From an uncultured Trueperaceae bacterium (GTDB lineage Bacteria; Deinococcota; Deinococci; Deinococcales; Trueperaceae): a stretch of 55,347 bases of DNA. A model generated the notes under the pieces. It did no database searches. It saw only the letters and a program-made list of their open reading frames with translations, and was not told the origin of the DNA. The translations under genes were made by a program, and so were the position numbers. Shown one piece after another: positions 9,211 to 17,651 of this stretch (the first letter of the stretch is position 1; the number at the start of each line of letters is the position of its first letter). The DNA lies in NCBI GenBank assembly GCA_913057685.1, contig CAJXOA010000013.1, forward strand, positions 1 to 55,347. Reading direction: 5' to 3'.

Positions 9211-9768
9211 ATGATCAGCGTGACCGATCTACGCAACGGCACGAAGGTGGAGATGGACGGCGGCCTGTGGGAGTGCCTCGACTTCCAGCACCAGAAGATC
9301 GGCCGGGGCGGCGCGAAGGTCGTCGCCAAGTTCCGCAACCTCGAGAACGGCAGCATCGTCGAGCGGACGTTCAACGCCTCGGAGAAGCTGTCCGACATCT
9401 TCATCGACTACAAGACCATGCAGTTCCTGTTCGCCGACGGCGACCTGTTCACCTTCATGGACCTCGAGACGTACGACCAACCGACGCTGGATCGCGCCCA
9501 GATCGGCGACGCCGCGAAGTGGTTGAAACCCAACACCGAGGTCACCGTCGACTACTACGGCGAGAAACCCCTCAAGGTGACGCTCCCCAACGTCATCGAG
9601 CTCGCCATCACCGAGACCGACCCCGGCGTGAAGGGCGACACGGTGTCGGGCGGCAGCAAGCCCGCGACGCTGGAGACCGGCGCGGTCGTGCAGGTGCCGT
9701 TGTTCGTCGATCCGGGCACCATCGTGCGGGTCGACACCCGCTCCGGCGAGTACCTGGGGCGCGCCTGA
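9211..9768 (+). CDS. efp: Elongation factor P
   Basis: A 185-residue three-domain factor that relieves ribosome stalling at polyproline. The N-terminus MISVTDLRNGTKVEMDGG closely follows Deinococcus/Thermus EF-P, and the C-terminal OB domain has DPGVKGDTVSGGSKPATLETG. The tip of domain I reads KIGRGGAK, so the residue facing the peptidyl-tRNA is Arg32 rather than Lys. The ATG at 9211 is preferred over the in-frame GTG at 9205 because the family starts MISVTDLR and GGGAGGG lies 6-7 nt upstream. The stop TGA overlaps the accB ATG (TGATG). No EF-P modification gene is seen in the window. Confidence 0.96.
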   Translation: MISVTDLRNGTKVEMDGGLWECLDFQHQKIGRGGAKVVAKFRNLENGSIVERTFNASEKLSDIFIDYKTMQFLFADGDLFTFMDLETYDQPTLDRAQIGDAAKWLKPNTEVTVDYYGEKPLKVTLPNVIELAITETDPGVKGDTVSGGSKPATLETGAVVQVPLFVDPGTIVRVDTRSGEYLGRA

Positions 9769-10265
9769 TGGACGTCAAGGAGGTCAAGAAACTCCTCGAC
9801 GCGGTGACCGCCGCCGACGTCGACGAGTTCCGTTACGAGACCGCCGACGTCCGCATCGAGGTCAAGCGCAACGGCGTGTCCGCCGCCGCGCCGGCGCCCG
9901 CCGTCGTCGCCCCGGCCGCCGCTCCCGCCCCGGCCGCCGCGCCTGCGCCGGCCCCCGCCGCCGCGGGGGCGGCGGAGCCGGCGGCGAGCGACGGTGCGGG
10001 CGGGGCGGACGCGCCCAGCGACGGCCTGGTGGACGTCAAGGCGCCGATCGTGGGGACGTTCTACGCCGCGCCCGCGCCGGACGCCGAGCCGTTCGTGAAG
10101 GTCGGCGACCGGGTCGAGGCGGGCGCCGTCCTGTGCATCCTCGAGGCGATGAAGTTGATGAACGAGATCGAGGCGGAGGTCGCCGGCACGGTGCGGGAGA
10201 TCCGGGTCCGCAACGAGGAACCGGTCGAGTACGGGCAGGTGCTCGTTCGCATCGAGCCGGACTGA
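9768..10265 (+). CDS. accB: Biotin carboxyl carrier protein of acetyl-CoA carboxylase
   Basis: A 165-residue BCCP. A short N-terminal helix region is followed by an Ala/Pro-rich flexible linker (about residues 42-85) and a C-terminal biotinyl domain. The biotin attachment motif is EAMKLMNE, with Lys129 as the acceptor. It carries the carboxyl group between AccC and the carboxyltransferase for malonyl-CoA synthesis. The ATG overlaps the efp stop, and accC starts 6 nt after the accB stop, so the three are translationally linked. The carboxyltransferase genes accA and accD are not in the window. Confidence 0.96.
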   Translation: MDVKEVKKLLDAVTAADVDEFRYETADVRIEVKRNGVSAAAPAPAVVAPAAAPAPAAAPAPAPAAAGAAEPAASDGAGGADAPSDGLVDVKAPIVGTFYAAPAPDAEPFVKVGDRVEAGAVLCILEAMKLMNEIEAEVAGTVREIRVRNEEPVEYGQVLVRIEPD

Positions 10266-10270
10266 GTCGC

Positions 10271-11608
10271 GTGATCTCGAAGCTGCTCGTCGCCAACCGG
10301 GGGGAGATCGCGCTGCGGATCCTGCGCGCCGCCCGCGAGTTGGGCGTCACGACCGTCGTCGCGTACTCCGAAGCGGACGCCTCCAGCCTCCCGGTGCTGC
10401 TCGCCGACGAGGCGGTCTGCATCGGGCCGCCCGCCGCCCGCGATTCGTACCTGAACGTCCACAACCTGCTGGCCGCCGCCCTCGTGTCGGGCTGCGAAGC
10501 GATCCACCCCGGCTACGGCTTCCTCGCGGAGAACGCCGAGTTCGCGCAGATGTGCGAGGAGCACAACCTGATCTTCGTCGGGCCGCGCCCCGACACGATC
10601 CGCCGGATCGGCGACAAGGCCAGCGCCCGCGCCCTCGCCGACGCCGCGGGCGTCCCGATCACGCCCGGCTCCGGTCCCCTCGAGGACCTCGCCACCGCCC
10701 ACCGCTTCGCCGCCGAGGTCGGCTACCCGGTCATCCTCAAGGCGTCGGCCGGCGGTGGGGGGCGCGGCATGCGGGTCGTGCACGCCGAGGACGAGCTCGA
10801 GCGGCAGTACCACGCCGCCCGCGAGGAGGCGCGCAGCGCCTTCGGGAACGCCGAGGTGTACCTCGAGGCGTTCCTCGAGGAACCGCGGCACGTCGAGGTG
10901 CAGGTGTTCGGGGACGGCGAGGGACGGGTCGTGCACCTGTTCGACCGCGACTGTTCGCTGCAACGCCGCTACCAGAAGGTCCTCGAGGAGGCGCCGAGCC
11001 CCGTGGGGGACGCCCTCCGCGCGCGCGTCGCGGCGTCCGCCGTCGCGCTGGCGGAGAGCCTCGACTACCGCGGGGCCGGCACCGTCGAGTTCCTCGTGGA
11101 CGCCAAGGGGCGGCACTTCTTCAGCGAAATGAACACCCGCATCCAGGTCGAGCACCCCGCGACGGAGCTCGTCACCGGCACCGACCTGGTCGCGCAACAG
11201 ATCCGCCTCGCGTCGGGGGAGGGCCTGCCGTGGCGGCAGGCGGACCTCGCGGTCCGGGGGCACGCGATCGAGGTGCGCATCAACGCCGAGGATCCCGACC
11301 GGGACTTCCGGCCGGCGGCGGGCGTCGTGCGGGAGGTGTTGTGGCCGGGGGGGCCGGGCGTCCGCGTCGATTCGCACGTGTACGCGGGCTACGCGATCCC
11401 GCCGAACTACGATAGCCTCGTCGCGAAGATCCTCGCGTGGGGCCCCACCCGCGCCGACGCGATCGCCCGCATGCGGCGGGCGTTGCGGGAGACGGTGATC
11501 GACGGCGTGACGACGACGTTGCCGTTCCACCTGCGGGTCCTCGACGACCCGGCGTTCCAGCGCGGCGAGGTCTCCACGCACTTCGTGCCCCGGATGTTGG
11601 CGTCGTGA
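10271..11608 (+). CDS. accC: Biotin carboxylase subunit of acetyl-CoA carboxylase
   Basis: A 445-residue ATP-grasp enzyme that carboxylates BCCP-biotin using ATP and bicarbonate. The N-terminus KLLVANRGEIALRILRAA is the classic pre-ATP-grasp domain. The glycine-rich ATP lid is KASAGGGGRGMRVV. The catalytic region includes EVQVFGDGEG and FSEMNTRIQVEHPATE, and the C-terminal domain has EVRINAEDP. Length matches bacterial AccC (about 445-450). The GTG at 10271 is selected because the family begins at this point. It sits directly after accB. Confidence 0.97.
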   Translation: MISKLLVANRGEIALRILRAARELGVTTVVAYSEADASSLPVLLADEAVCIGPPAARDSYLNVHNLLAAALVSGCEAIHPGYGFLAENAEFAQMCEEHNLIFVGPRPDTIRRIGDKASARALADAAGVPITPGSGPLEDLATAHRFAAEVGYPVILKASAGGGGRGMRVVHAEDELERQYHAAREEARSAFGNAEVYLEAFLEEPRHVEVQVFGDGEGRVVHLFDRDCSLQRRYQKVLEEAPSPVGDALRARVAASAVALAESLDYRGAGTVEFLVDAKGRHFFSEMNTRIQVEHPATELVTGTDLVAQQIRLASGEGLPWRQADLAVRGHAIEVRINAEDPDRDFRPAAGVVREVLWPGGPGVRVDSHVYAGYAIPPNYDSLVAKILAWGPTRADAIARMRRALRETVIDGVTTTLPFHLRVLDDPAFQRGEVSTHFVPRMLAS

Positions 11609-11628
11609 CGGCGCCGGAGGAGGTCCCC

Positions 11629-11982
11629 ATGAGCGACACCACGACCCCGGAACTCGGGCAGGACGTGCTGTTCGGCATCGCCCAGCTCGCCCTCGAACAG
11701 GTGGACGGCCTGCGGCCGTTGGCGCCCCCCGCGCGGGTGGGGGAGTTCCTCACCGGCCGCCGCGCCAAGGGCATCCGCATCGACCGCGACGGCGACGTCG
11801 TCGACGTCGACCTGAACGTCACCGTCCGCTACGGGACGGAGATCCCCGCCGTCGCCGAGCGCGCCAAGCGCGTCGTGCGCGAAGCGGTCGCCAGCATGAC
11901 CGGGCTGGAGGTGCGTTCGGTGCGCGTCACCGTCACCGGCATCGACGTCGCCGACGACGATGCGGACGGGGCGGATGGCTAG
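11629..11982 (+). CDS. Asp23/Gls24 family envelope stress protein
   Basis: A 117-residue protein of the Asp23 (DUF322, YqhY-like) family. The middle holds VDGLRPLAPP, followed by GIRIDRDGDVVDVDLNVTVRYG and a C-terminal helix-strand part (RAKRVVREAVASMTGLEVRSV). In Firmicutes, YqhY is encoded between accC and nusB and affects acetyl-CoA carboxylase balance, which fits the position here. The ATG at 11629 has GGAGGAGGT 4-5 nt upstream. An alternative GTG at 11605 would overlap the accC stop but lacks family support. The last residues are Asp-rich. It overlaps nusB by 8 bases. Confidence 0.9.
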   Translation: MSDTTTPELGQDVLFGIAQLALEQVDGLRPLAPPARVGEFLTGRRAKGIRIDRDGDVVDVDLNVTVRYGTEIPAVAERAKRVVREAVASMTGLEVRSVRVTVTGIDVADDDADGADG

Positions 11983-12427
11983 ACGCCGCGCCCGCGAGCT
12001 CGCCTTCCGAGCGCTGTTCCAAGCGGACCGCGGCGGCGCCGACCTGGACGCCACCTGGCGGCAGATCCGCTCCGAGGTCGGCGAGGACGACGAGGACGGG
12101 TACGGCGACGTGCTGGACGCCGACGCGTTGGCGTTCGCCGAACGCCTCGTGCACGCCTACCGCGACCACCGCAGCGAGGTCGACGACGCCCTCGCCGACC
12201 GCATCGAGGGCTGGACGTTCCCGCAGATGGCGCAAACCGACCTGAACGTCCTCCGCCTCGCGCTGAGCGAACTCTGGTACGAGGACGACGTCCCCCCGCG
12301 CGTGACGCTCGAGATGGCGGTCCGCCTCGCGAAACGGTTCGGGGGGGAGGAGTCGGGCCGCTTCGTCAACGGCGTCCTCGGGGCGTTCCATCGCGAGGCC
12401 GAAGCGGACCTGGCGGGGCGGACGTGA
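11975..12427 (+). CDS. nusB: Transcription antitermination factor NusB
   Basis: A 150-residue all-helical RNA-binding protein that joins NusE (S10) on boxA RNA during rRNA transcription. The N-terminus MARRRARELAFRALFQADRGG is typical. The C-terminal half has LNVLRLALSELWYEDDVPPRVTLEMAV spread over helices and ends near FVNGVLGAFHREAEADL. The ATG at 11975 was chosen over 11960 because the family starts at the RRRARE helix. It overlaps asp23 by 8 nt and folD by GTGA. Confidence 0.95.
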   Translation: MARRRARELAFRALFQADRGGADLDATWRQIRSEVGEDDEDGYGDVLDADALAFAERLVHAYRDHRSEVDDALADRIEGWTFPQMAQTDLNVLRLALSELWYEDDVPPRVTLEMAVRLAKRFGGEESGRFVNGVLGAFHREAEADLAGRT

Positions 12428-13266
12428 GCGCGCGGACGTTCGACGGGCGCGCCGTCGCCGCCGCGGTCCTCGCGGACGTCCGCGCGGAGGTGGAGGCGAT
12501 GGAGGTCGCCCCGCAGCTGGTGTTCGTGCGCGCCAGCGACGACCCCGCCGGCGCGTCGTACGTCCGCAGCAAAGGGAAGCGCGCCGGGACCGCCGGCGTC
12601 CGCCACGAGACGCGGGTCGTACCGGAGGACGCGACGAACGACGACCTGCAGGCGGTCCTGCAGGACCTGAACGACGACCCGGACGTCGACGGCATCCTCG
12701 TGCAGTTGCCGCTGTACCTGCACCTCGACGCCGACGCCGCCCTCCGGGCCATCGCGCCGGAGAAGGACGTCGACGCCCTCCACCCGGTGAACGTGGGGCG
12801 GTTGTGGCGCGGGCGGGCGGCGTGGGCGCCGGCGACGCCGGCCGGCCTGCTGCGGATCCTCGATCACTACGAGGTGCCGCTCGAGGGGCGCGAGGTCGTC
12901 GTCGTCGGGCGCAGCGACCTCGTCGGCAAACCCGCCGCCGCGCTCTTCCTCGGCCGCAACGCGACCGTGACGGTGGCGCACTCCCGCACCCGCGACCTGG
13001 CGGCCGTCACCCGCCGCGCCGACGTGCTGGTCGCCGCCGCCGGCGTCCCCGGCATGATCACGCCGGAGCACGTGCAGGCCGGCGCCGTCGTCCTCGACGT
13101 CGGGCAGGCGCCGGTCGACGGGGTGCTGCGCGGCGACGTCGCGCCGGACGTCGCGCGGGTCGCGGGGGCGCTCACCCCCACGCCGGGCGGGACCGGCCCC
13201 ATGACGGTCGCGATGGTCGTGGCGAACACCGTGCGGGCCGCCCGCGCGCGGCGGGGGACGGCGTGA
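12424..13266 (+). CDS. folD: Bifunctional methylenetetrahydrofolate dehydrogenase/cyclohydrolase
   Basis: A 280-residue enzyme that interconverts 5,10-methylene-, methenyl- and 10-formyl-tetrahydrofolate with NADP. Catalytic Tyr46 and Lys50 are in YVRSKGK. The conserved GILVQLPLYLHLDA, the PVNVGRLW region, the nucleotide-binding VVVVGRSDLVGKPAAALF and the terminal TPTPGGTGPMTVAMVVANTV are all present. The GTG start overlaps the nusB stop. The next gene starts in its stop codon. Confidence 0.97.
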   Translation: MSARTFDGRAVAAAVLADVRAEVEAMEVAPQLVFVRASDDPAGASYVRSKGKRAGTAGVRHETRVVPEDATNDDLQAVLQDLNDDPDVDGILVQLPLYLHLDADAALRAIAPEKDVDALHPVNVGRLWRGRAAWAPATPAGLLRILDHYEVPLEGREVVVVGRSDLVGKPAAALFLGRNATVTVAHSRTRDLAAVTRRADVLVAAAGVPGMITPEHVQAGAVVLDVGQAPVDGVLRGDVAPDVARVAGALTPTPGGTGPMTVAMVVANTVRAARARRGTA

Positions 13267-13703
13267 GCGAGGCGCTGCTGTACGGTCCGCTCGGTGCGGC
13301 GATCGTCGCGACCGTCGCTGCGCAGGCGATCAAGCTGCTGTTGGCCGCCGCCACCGAACGGCGCTTCGCGCCCGAACGCCTGCTCGAGACCGGCGGCATG
13401 CCGTCGTCGCACAGCGCGTCGGTCGCCGCCCTCGCGACCGCCCTCGGGATGACGGAGGGCGTCACGTCGCCGGTGTTCGCCGTCGCGATGGTGCTGGCCG
13501 GCATCGTGATGTACGACGCGACCGGCATCCGCCGGGCGGCGGGCATGCAGGCGCAACTCATCAACGACCTCGTGGAGGAGCTCGGGCACCTGTTCGACGA
13601 GGGGTTCCAGCCCGACGCCTTGCAGACGCTCCTCGGACACACCTACCCGCAGGTCCTCGTCGGGGCGTTGCTCGGGGTGGCGACCGCCGTCCTGCTCGTC
13701 TGA
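13263..13703 (+). CDS. Divergent PAP2 family protein (DUF212, YuiD-like)
   Basis: A 146-residue membrane protein with three or four hydrophobic segments. It carries GGMPSSHSASVAALATALG, the short phosphatase-like motif of the DUF212 branch of the PAP2 superfamily, plus DATGIRRAAGMQAQLIND and LGHTYPQVLVGALLG. The family is thought to be acid-phosphatase-related, but its substrate is not established. It is the last gene of the efp operon (GTGA overlap with folD). Its 3' end overlaps the convergent comF-like gene by 61 bp. Confidence 0.9.
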   Translation: MSEALLYGPLGAAIVATVAAQAIKLLLAAATERRFAPERLLETGGMPSSHSASVAALATALGMTEGVTSPVFAVAMVLAGIVMYDATGIRRAAGMQAQLINDLVEELGHLFDEGFQPDALQTLLGHTYPQVLVGALLGVATAVLLV

Positions 13704-14392
13704 GGGTCGGGCGTCCCGCCCACGGGGGCGGGGTCGGCGTCGGCGCGGACCACGACCGCGACGCGCACCTCGCGTGCGCCGGCGGCGAGCAGGGCGGCGC
13801 GCGCGGCGCGCGCCGTCGCACCGGTCGTCCAGACGTCGTCGATCAACAGCAGCGGGACCGGCGGCACCCGACGGGCGGCGAACGCGCCCGCGACGTTCGC
13901 GTCGCGGCCCGCCGCGCCGGTCCGCGCCTGGCGGGCGGTCGCGCGGACGCGGCGGAGGCCCCGCCAGTGCCGCGCCCCGAGGCTGGCGGCGACGACCCCG
14001 GCGAGGCGGTCGGCCTGGTCGTACCCGCGTGCCCGCCGCCGGCGGGGGTGCAGCGGGACGGGCACGACGCGGGCGACCGGCCACCCGAGCGCCGCGACGT
14101 GCGCCGCGAGCGCCGCCCCGAGCGGCGCTGCGGTGGCGTGCGCCCCGCCGAACTTGAGGGCGTGGATCGCCGGGCGCCACGGCGGCGCGTGCGGCCCCAA
14201 CCAGGCGACGTGCACGCCCCCCTCGAGCGTCGCGCGGCCGGGGTGGGCGGGCCGCCGGAGGGCGGCGCGGCAGGCGTCGCACACCCCGCCGGGGCCGGCG
14301 GGGGCGCGCCGGCAGACGGCGCAAGGCACCAACGCCGCGAAGCGCGCGAACGTCGCGGCGGCGCGGGGGGTGGGGGGCGGTCGGGTCCGCAC
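13643..14392 (-). CDS. ComF family phosphoribosyltransferase-like protein
   Basis: A 249-residue protein with an N-terminal zinc-ribbon (CAVC then CDAC, residues about 24-41) and a C-terminal type I phosphoribosyltransferase fold. The PRPP-binding loop is LLLIDDVWTTGATARAA, and VPVPLHPRRRRARGYDQAD is a strong ComF/GntX marker. Family members assist DNA uptake during transformation in competent bacteria. The C-terminal 20 or so residues run antisense over the end of the PAP2-like gene. The GTG at 14392 is the first start giving the family N-terminus. It lies 68 nt after the polyprenyl synthase stop and may share its transcript. Confidence 0.88.
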   Translation of the reverse strand: MRTRPPPTPRAAATFARFAALVPCAVCRRAPAGPGGVCDACRAALRRPAHPGRATLEGGVHVAWLGPHAPPWRPAIHALKFGGAHATAAPLGAALAAHVAALGWPVARVVPVPLHPRRRRARGYDQADRLAGVVAASLGARHWRGLRRVRATARQARTGAAGRDANVAGAFAARRVPPVPLLLIDDVWTTGATARAARAALLAAGAREVRVAVVVRADADPAPVGGTPDPQTSRTAVATPSNAPTRTCG

Positions 14393-14460
14393 GCGCTCAG
14401 CGTGCCGCACGGTGCGGCGGCGCGGCGCCGGTGGGAGGCGTTCGGCCGACCCGGTGGGGG

Positions 14461-15504
14461 TCAGGCGTCGCGATCGACGAGGGCGTCGATCCACGCGACC
14501 AGCGGCGCGCGCCGGGAGGCGTCGGTGTGCGCCTCGAGCGCCGCCAGCAACGTCGCGCGGCCCTCGGCGGCGAGGGTTTCCGCGGTTGCTTGCGCCGACG
14601 CGAGGGCGCCGGCGGACACGATCAGGGCGTGCGCTTCGCGCATCTCCGCGTCGGTCTTCTCGCGGCGCGGCCGGTTCAACAGCGCCTGGAGCCGCGCAGC
14701 GTCGTTCGGGGCGAGGCGCTCGAAGGCGTGCGCGAGGATGAGGGTGCGTTTCCCTTCGTACAGGTCGCCCGCGAACTCCTTGCCGTACGCGCCGCGGTCC
14801 GGCTCGAGGTTCAGCACGTCGTCGCGGATCTGGAACGCCGCGCCGAGCGCGCGTCCGGCCGCCTCGAAGCGCTCGTCGGGGGGCGTGCCGGCGACGTGCG
14901 CACCGAGGCGGAGGGGGGCGACGACGGTGTAGATGGCGGTCTTGCGTTCGACCATTGCGAGGTAGGCGGCCGCATCGACGTCGAAGCGGCCCTCGCTCAC
15001 CCAGGCGAGGTCGAGGTGTTGGCCCTCCGCCGTCCGCGCGATCGTGGTCGCGAACTCGTGCAGGACCGCGTCCCGCCACGGCGCGTCGGTGGCGAGGAGC
15101 GCCCGCCACATCGCGACGTGCATGGCGTCGCCGACGTTGATGGCGACCGGGACGCCGACCTCGCGGTGCAGGGCCGGTGCGCCCCGACGTTCGTCGGAGT
15201 CGTCCTCGACGTCGTCGTGCACCAACACCCAGTTCTGGAACAGTTCGAGGGCGGCGGCGACGGGGAGGGCGTCGGCGGGGTCCGCGCCGTGCGCGTACGC
15301 CGCCGCGAGCAGGAGCCGCCCGCGGAGGCCCTTGCCGCCGCGGGCGGGGTAGCTGCGCTGTAGCGCCGCGAAATGGGCGACCTCGTCGTCGCCGACCGGC
15401 TCCGGGAGGAGGTCGAGGACCGCGCCGGGGAGACGCGCTCCGAGCGCCTCCAGCCGCTCCGTGGCGGCGTCGGGCGGGGGGCCGCCGGCGGGGCCGCCGC
15501 TCAC
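14461..15504 (-). CDS. Polyprenyl (farnesyl/geranylgeranyl) diphosphate synthase
   Basis: A 347-residue trans-isoprenyl diphosphate synthase that condenses isopentenyl diphosphate onto allylic diphosphates. The first Asp-rich motif is DDVED (residues 97-101) in VLVHDDVEDDSDERRG. The second is DDVLN (228-232), with GDLYEGKRTL after it. The Asn at the last place of the second motif is common in geranylgeranyl-type enzymes. Product length cannot be set from sequence alone; a C20 product would feed the phytoene synthase at 29953. The GTG start lies 31 nt after the ABC ATPase stop on the same strand. Confidence 0.92.
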   Translation of the reverse strand: MSGGPAGGPPPDAATERLEALGARLPGAVLDLLPEPVGDDEVAHFAALQRSYPARGGKGLRGRLLLAAAYAHGADPADALPVAAALELFQNWVLVHDDVEDDSDERRGAPALHREVGVPVAINVGDAMHVAMWRALLATDAPWRDAVLHEFATTIARTAEGQHLDLAWVSEGRFDVDAAAYLAMVERKTAIYTVVAPLRLGAHVAGTPPDERFEAAGRALGAAFQIRDDVLNLEPDRGAYGKEFAGDLYEGKRTLILAHAFERLAPNDAARLQALLNRPRREKTDAEMREAHALIVSAGALASAQATAETLAAEGRATLLAALEAHTDASRRAPLVAWIDALVDRDA

Positions 15505-15535
15505 GGTCGGTGCGCGCCGCGCACGGGGCGCAACG

Positions 15536-16543
15536 TCAGGGACGCCGGATGCACGCCTTGAAGTGGCCGGGGGAGACCTCTTCGAGGGGCGGGTCGACGT
15601 GCTTGCAGTCGTCGATGGCGATCGGGCAGCGCGTCCGGAAGACGCAGCCCGACGGGGGGTTGATCGGGCTGGGGATGTCGCCCTGCAGGATGATGCGTTC
15701 GCGCTTGACGGTCGGGTCCGGGATGGGCACGGCGGACAGCAGCGCTTCGGTGTAGGGGTGCACCGGGTTGGCGTACAGGTCCTTGCTGGGGGCGATCTCC
15801 ATGACCTTGCCGAGGTACATCACGATCACCTTGTCGCTGATGTACTCGACGACCCCGAGGTCGTGCGCGATGAACAACAGCGTCAGCCCCAACTCCTCCT
15901 TGAGGTCCTGCAGGAGGTTGACGACCTGCGCCTGGATGGAGACGTCGAGGGCGGAGACCGGCTCGTCGGCGACGATGAACTGCGGGTCGACGGCGAGGGC
16001 GCGGGCGATGCCGATGCGTTGGCGTTGCCCGCCGGAGAACTCGTGCGGGTAGCGGCGCATGTGCGAGGCGCTCAACCCCACGCGCTCGAGCAGGTCGGCG
16101 ACCTTCTCCTCGCGCGCCTTGCCCTTCGCGAGGTTGTGGATCTGCAGCGCTTCGCCGATGATGTCGCCCACCGACATGCGCGGGTTGAGGCTCGCGAACG
16201 GGTCCTGGAAGATGATCTGCATCTTCTTGCGGTACTCGCGGAGCTTCGTCTTGTCGAGCTGCGTGACGTCGACCCCGTCGAACTTCACTTCGCCGGAGGT
16301 CGGTTCGATCAACCGCAGGATCGAGCGACCCGCGGTCGTCTTGCCCGACCCCGATTCGCCGACCAGGCCGACGACCTCGCCGGGCTTGATGGCGAAGGTG
16401 ACGTCCTCGACCGCCTTGACGTTGGCGACGACGCGGGAGAAGACCCCCCCGCGGATCGGGAAGTACTTCTTGAGGTTGTTGACCTCGAGCAGCGGCGCGG
16501 TGGTGTCGGCCGCGGCGTCGGGCGTGGTTGCGACGTCGCTCAC
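15536..16543 (-). CDS. Oligopeptide ABC transporter ATP-binding protein, DppF/OppF type
   Basis: A 335-residue ATPase. Walker A is GESGSGKTT, the Q-loop is [20 protein letters not shown], the signature is FSGGQRQR and Walker B is [12 protein letters not shown]. The C-terminal oligo_HPY region has [15 protein letters not shown] and a Cys set ([14 protein letters not shown]) that could hold an Fe-S cluster. [13 protein letters not shown] near the N-terminus is typical of OppF. The GTG start overlaps the DppD stop (GTGA). It is the last gene of the five-gene importer operon read from 21688. Confidence 0.95.
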   Translation of the reverse strand: MSDVATTPDAAADTTAPLLEVNNLKKYFPIRGGVFSRVVANVKAVEDVTFAIKPGEVVGLVGESGSGKTTAGRSILRLIEPTSGEVKFDGVDVTQLDKTKLREYRKKMQIIFQDPFASLNPRMSVGDIIGEALQIHNLAKGKAREEKVADLLERVGLSASHMRRYPHEFSGGQRQRIGIARALAVDPQFIVADEPVSALDVSIQAQVVNLLQDLKEELGLTLLFIAHDLGVVEYISDKVIVMYLGKVMEIAPSKDLYANPVHPYTEALLSAVPIPDPTVKRERIILQGDIPSPINPPSGCVFRTRCPIAIDDCKHVDPPLEEVSPGHFKACIRRP

Positions 16544-17556
16544 GCGTGCACCTCGTCCTTCTTCAGGTCGATTTCAGCTTGCCGGATGCACCGCACCATG
16601 TGGCCTTCGCCGATGTCCTCGAGCGGCGGAATGCCGGCCGTGCAGGCGTCGGTGGCGTACTTGCAGCGCGGGTGGAAGGCGCAGCCTTCGGGCAGCGACA
16701 GGGGGTTGGGCACGTTCCCCGGGATCGCTTCGAGGCGCTCCTGGTGTTCGGCGACCTTGTCGACCCGCGGGATCGAGTTCAGCAGGCCCCGCGTGTACGG
16801 CATCCGCGGGTTCGCGTAGATGTCGCCCACGCTCGCTTCCTCCACCGCCCGGCCGGCGTACATGACGACGACCCGGTCGGCGACCTCCGCGACGACGCCG
16901 AGGTCGTGCGTGATGAAGAGGATCGACATGCCGATCTCCTCCTGCAGCGACCGCATGAGGTCGAGGATCTGCGCTTGGATCGTCACGTCGAGGGCGGTGG
17001 TGGGTTCGTCGGCGATCAACAGTTTCGGGCTGCACGACAGCGCCATCGCGATCATGACGCGTTGCCGCATGCCGCCCGACATCTGGTGCGGGTAGTTCTT
17101 CACGCGCTTGCCCGGCTCGGGGATCCCCACGAGATCGAGCATCTCCGTCGCCATCTTCATGCCCTGGCGGCGGGTCTTGCCCTGGTGCAGCTGGATCGCT
17201 TCGGAGATCTGGTCCCCGACGGTGTAGACCGGGTTGAGGCTCGTCATCGGTTCCTGGAAGATCATGCTGATCTCGTTGCCGCGGATCTTGCGCATCTCCG
17301 CTTCGGAGAGCGTCAACAGATCGCGACCCTCGAACTCGATGCGTCCGCCGGCGAACCGGCCGGGGGGCTGCGGGATCAACCGCATCGTCGACAGGCTGGT
17401 GACGGACTTCCCGGAGCCGGACTCGCCGACGACGCCGAGCGTCTCGCCTTTGTCGATGTGGAAACTCACGCCGTCGACCGCCTTGACCGTACCTTCGTCG
17501 GTATCGAAGTACGTCTGCAGATCGACGACGTCGAGCAGTCGTTCGGAGCTGGGCAT
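16540..17556 (-). CDS. Oligopeptide ABC transporter ATP-binding protein, DppD/OppD type
   Basis: A 338-residue ATPase that pairs with the DppF-like subunit. Walker A is GESGSGKSV, the Q-loop is [20 protein letters not shown], the signature is MSGGMRQR and Walker B is [16 protein letters not shown]. The C-terminal part has [18 protein letters not shown] and a [14 protein letters not shown] cluster. The ATG has AGGAGG about 8 nt upstream. A 95-nt gap separates it from the permease upstream and contains TAGAGT at 17577-17582, so a secondary promoter for the two ATPase genes is possible but unproven. Confidence 0.95.
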   Translation of the reverse strand: MPSSERLLDVVDLQTYFDTDEGTVKAVDGVSFHIDKGETLGVVGESGSGKSVTSLSTMRLIPQPPGRFAGGRIEFEGRDLLTLSEAEMRKIRGNEISMIFQEPMTSLNPVYTVGDQISEAIQLHQGKTRRQGMKMATEMLDLVGIPEPGKRVKNYPHQMSGGMRQRVMIAMALSCSPKLLIADEPTTALDVTIQAQILDLMRSLQEEIGMSILFITHDLGVVAEVADRVVVMYAGRAVEEASVGDIYANPRMPYTRGLLNSIPRVDKVAEHQERLEAIPGNVPNPLSLPEGCAFHPRCKYATDACTAGIPPLEDIGEGHMVRCIRQAEIDLKKDEVHA

Positions 17557-17651
17557 GCGCGTGAACCTCCTGCGGGACTCTACCGTACCGGCGGCGGGGC
17601 GGGGAGGGGGGCGGCGGGGAGGGTGCGGGCAGCGCCGAGGGTTACCGAGGG

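Noticed and set aside
11605-11628. Upstream GTG start for the Asp23 gene
   Set aside because: It would form a GTGA overlap, but GGAGGAGGT close before the ATG at 11629 and family length favour the later start.
12157-14324. Open frames antisense to folD and the PAP2-like gene
   Set aside because: They have no motif and biased composition, while the opposite strand carries conserved folD blocks.
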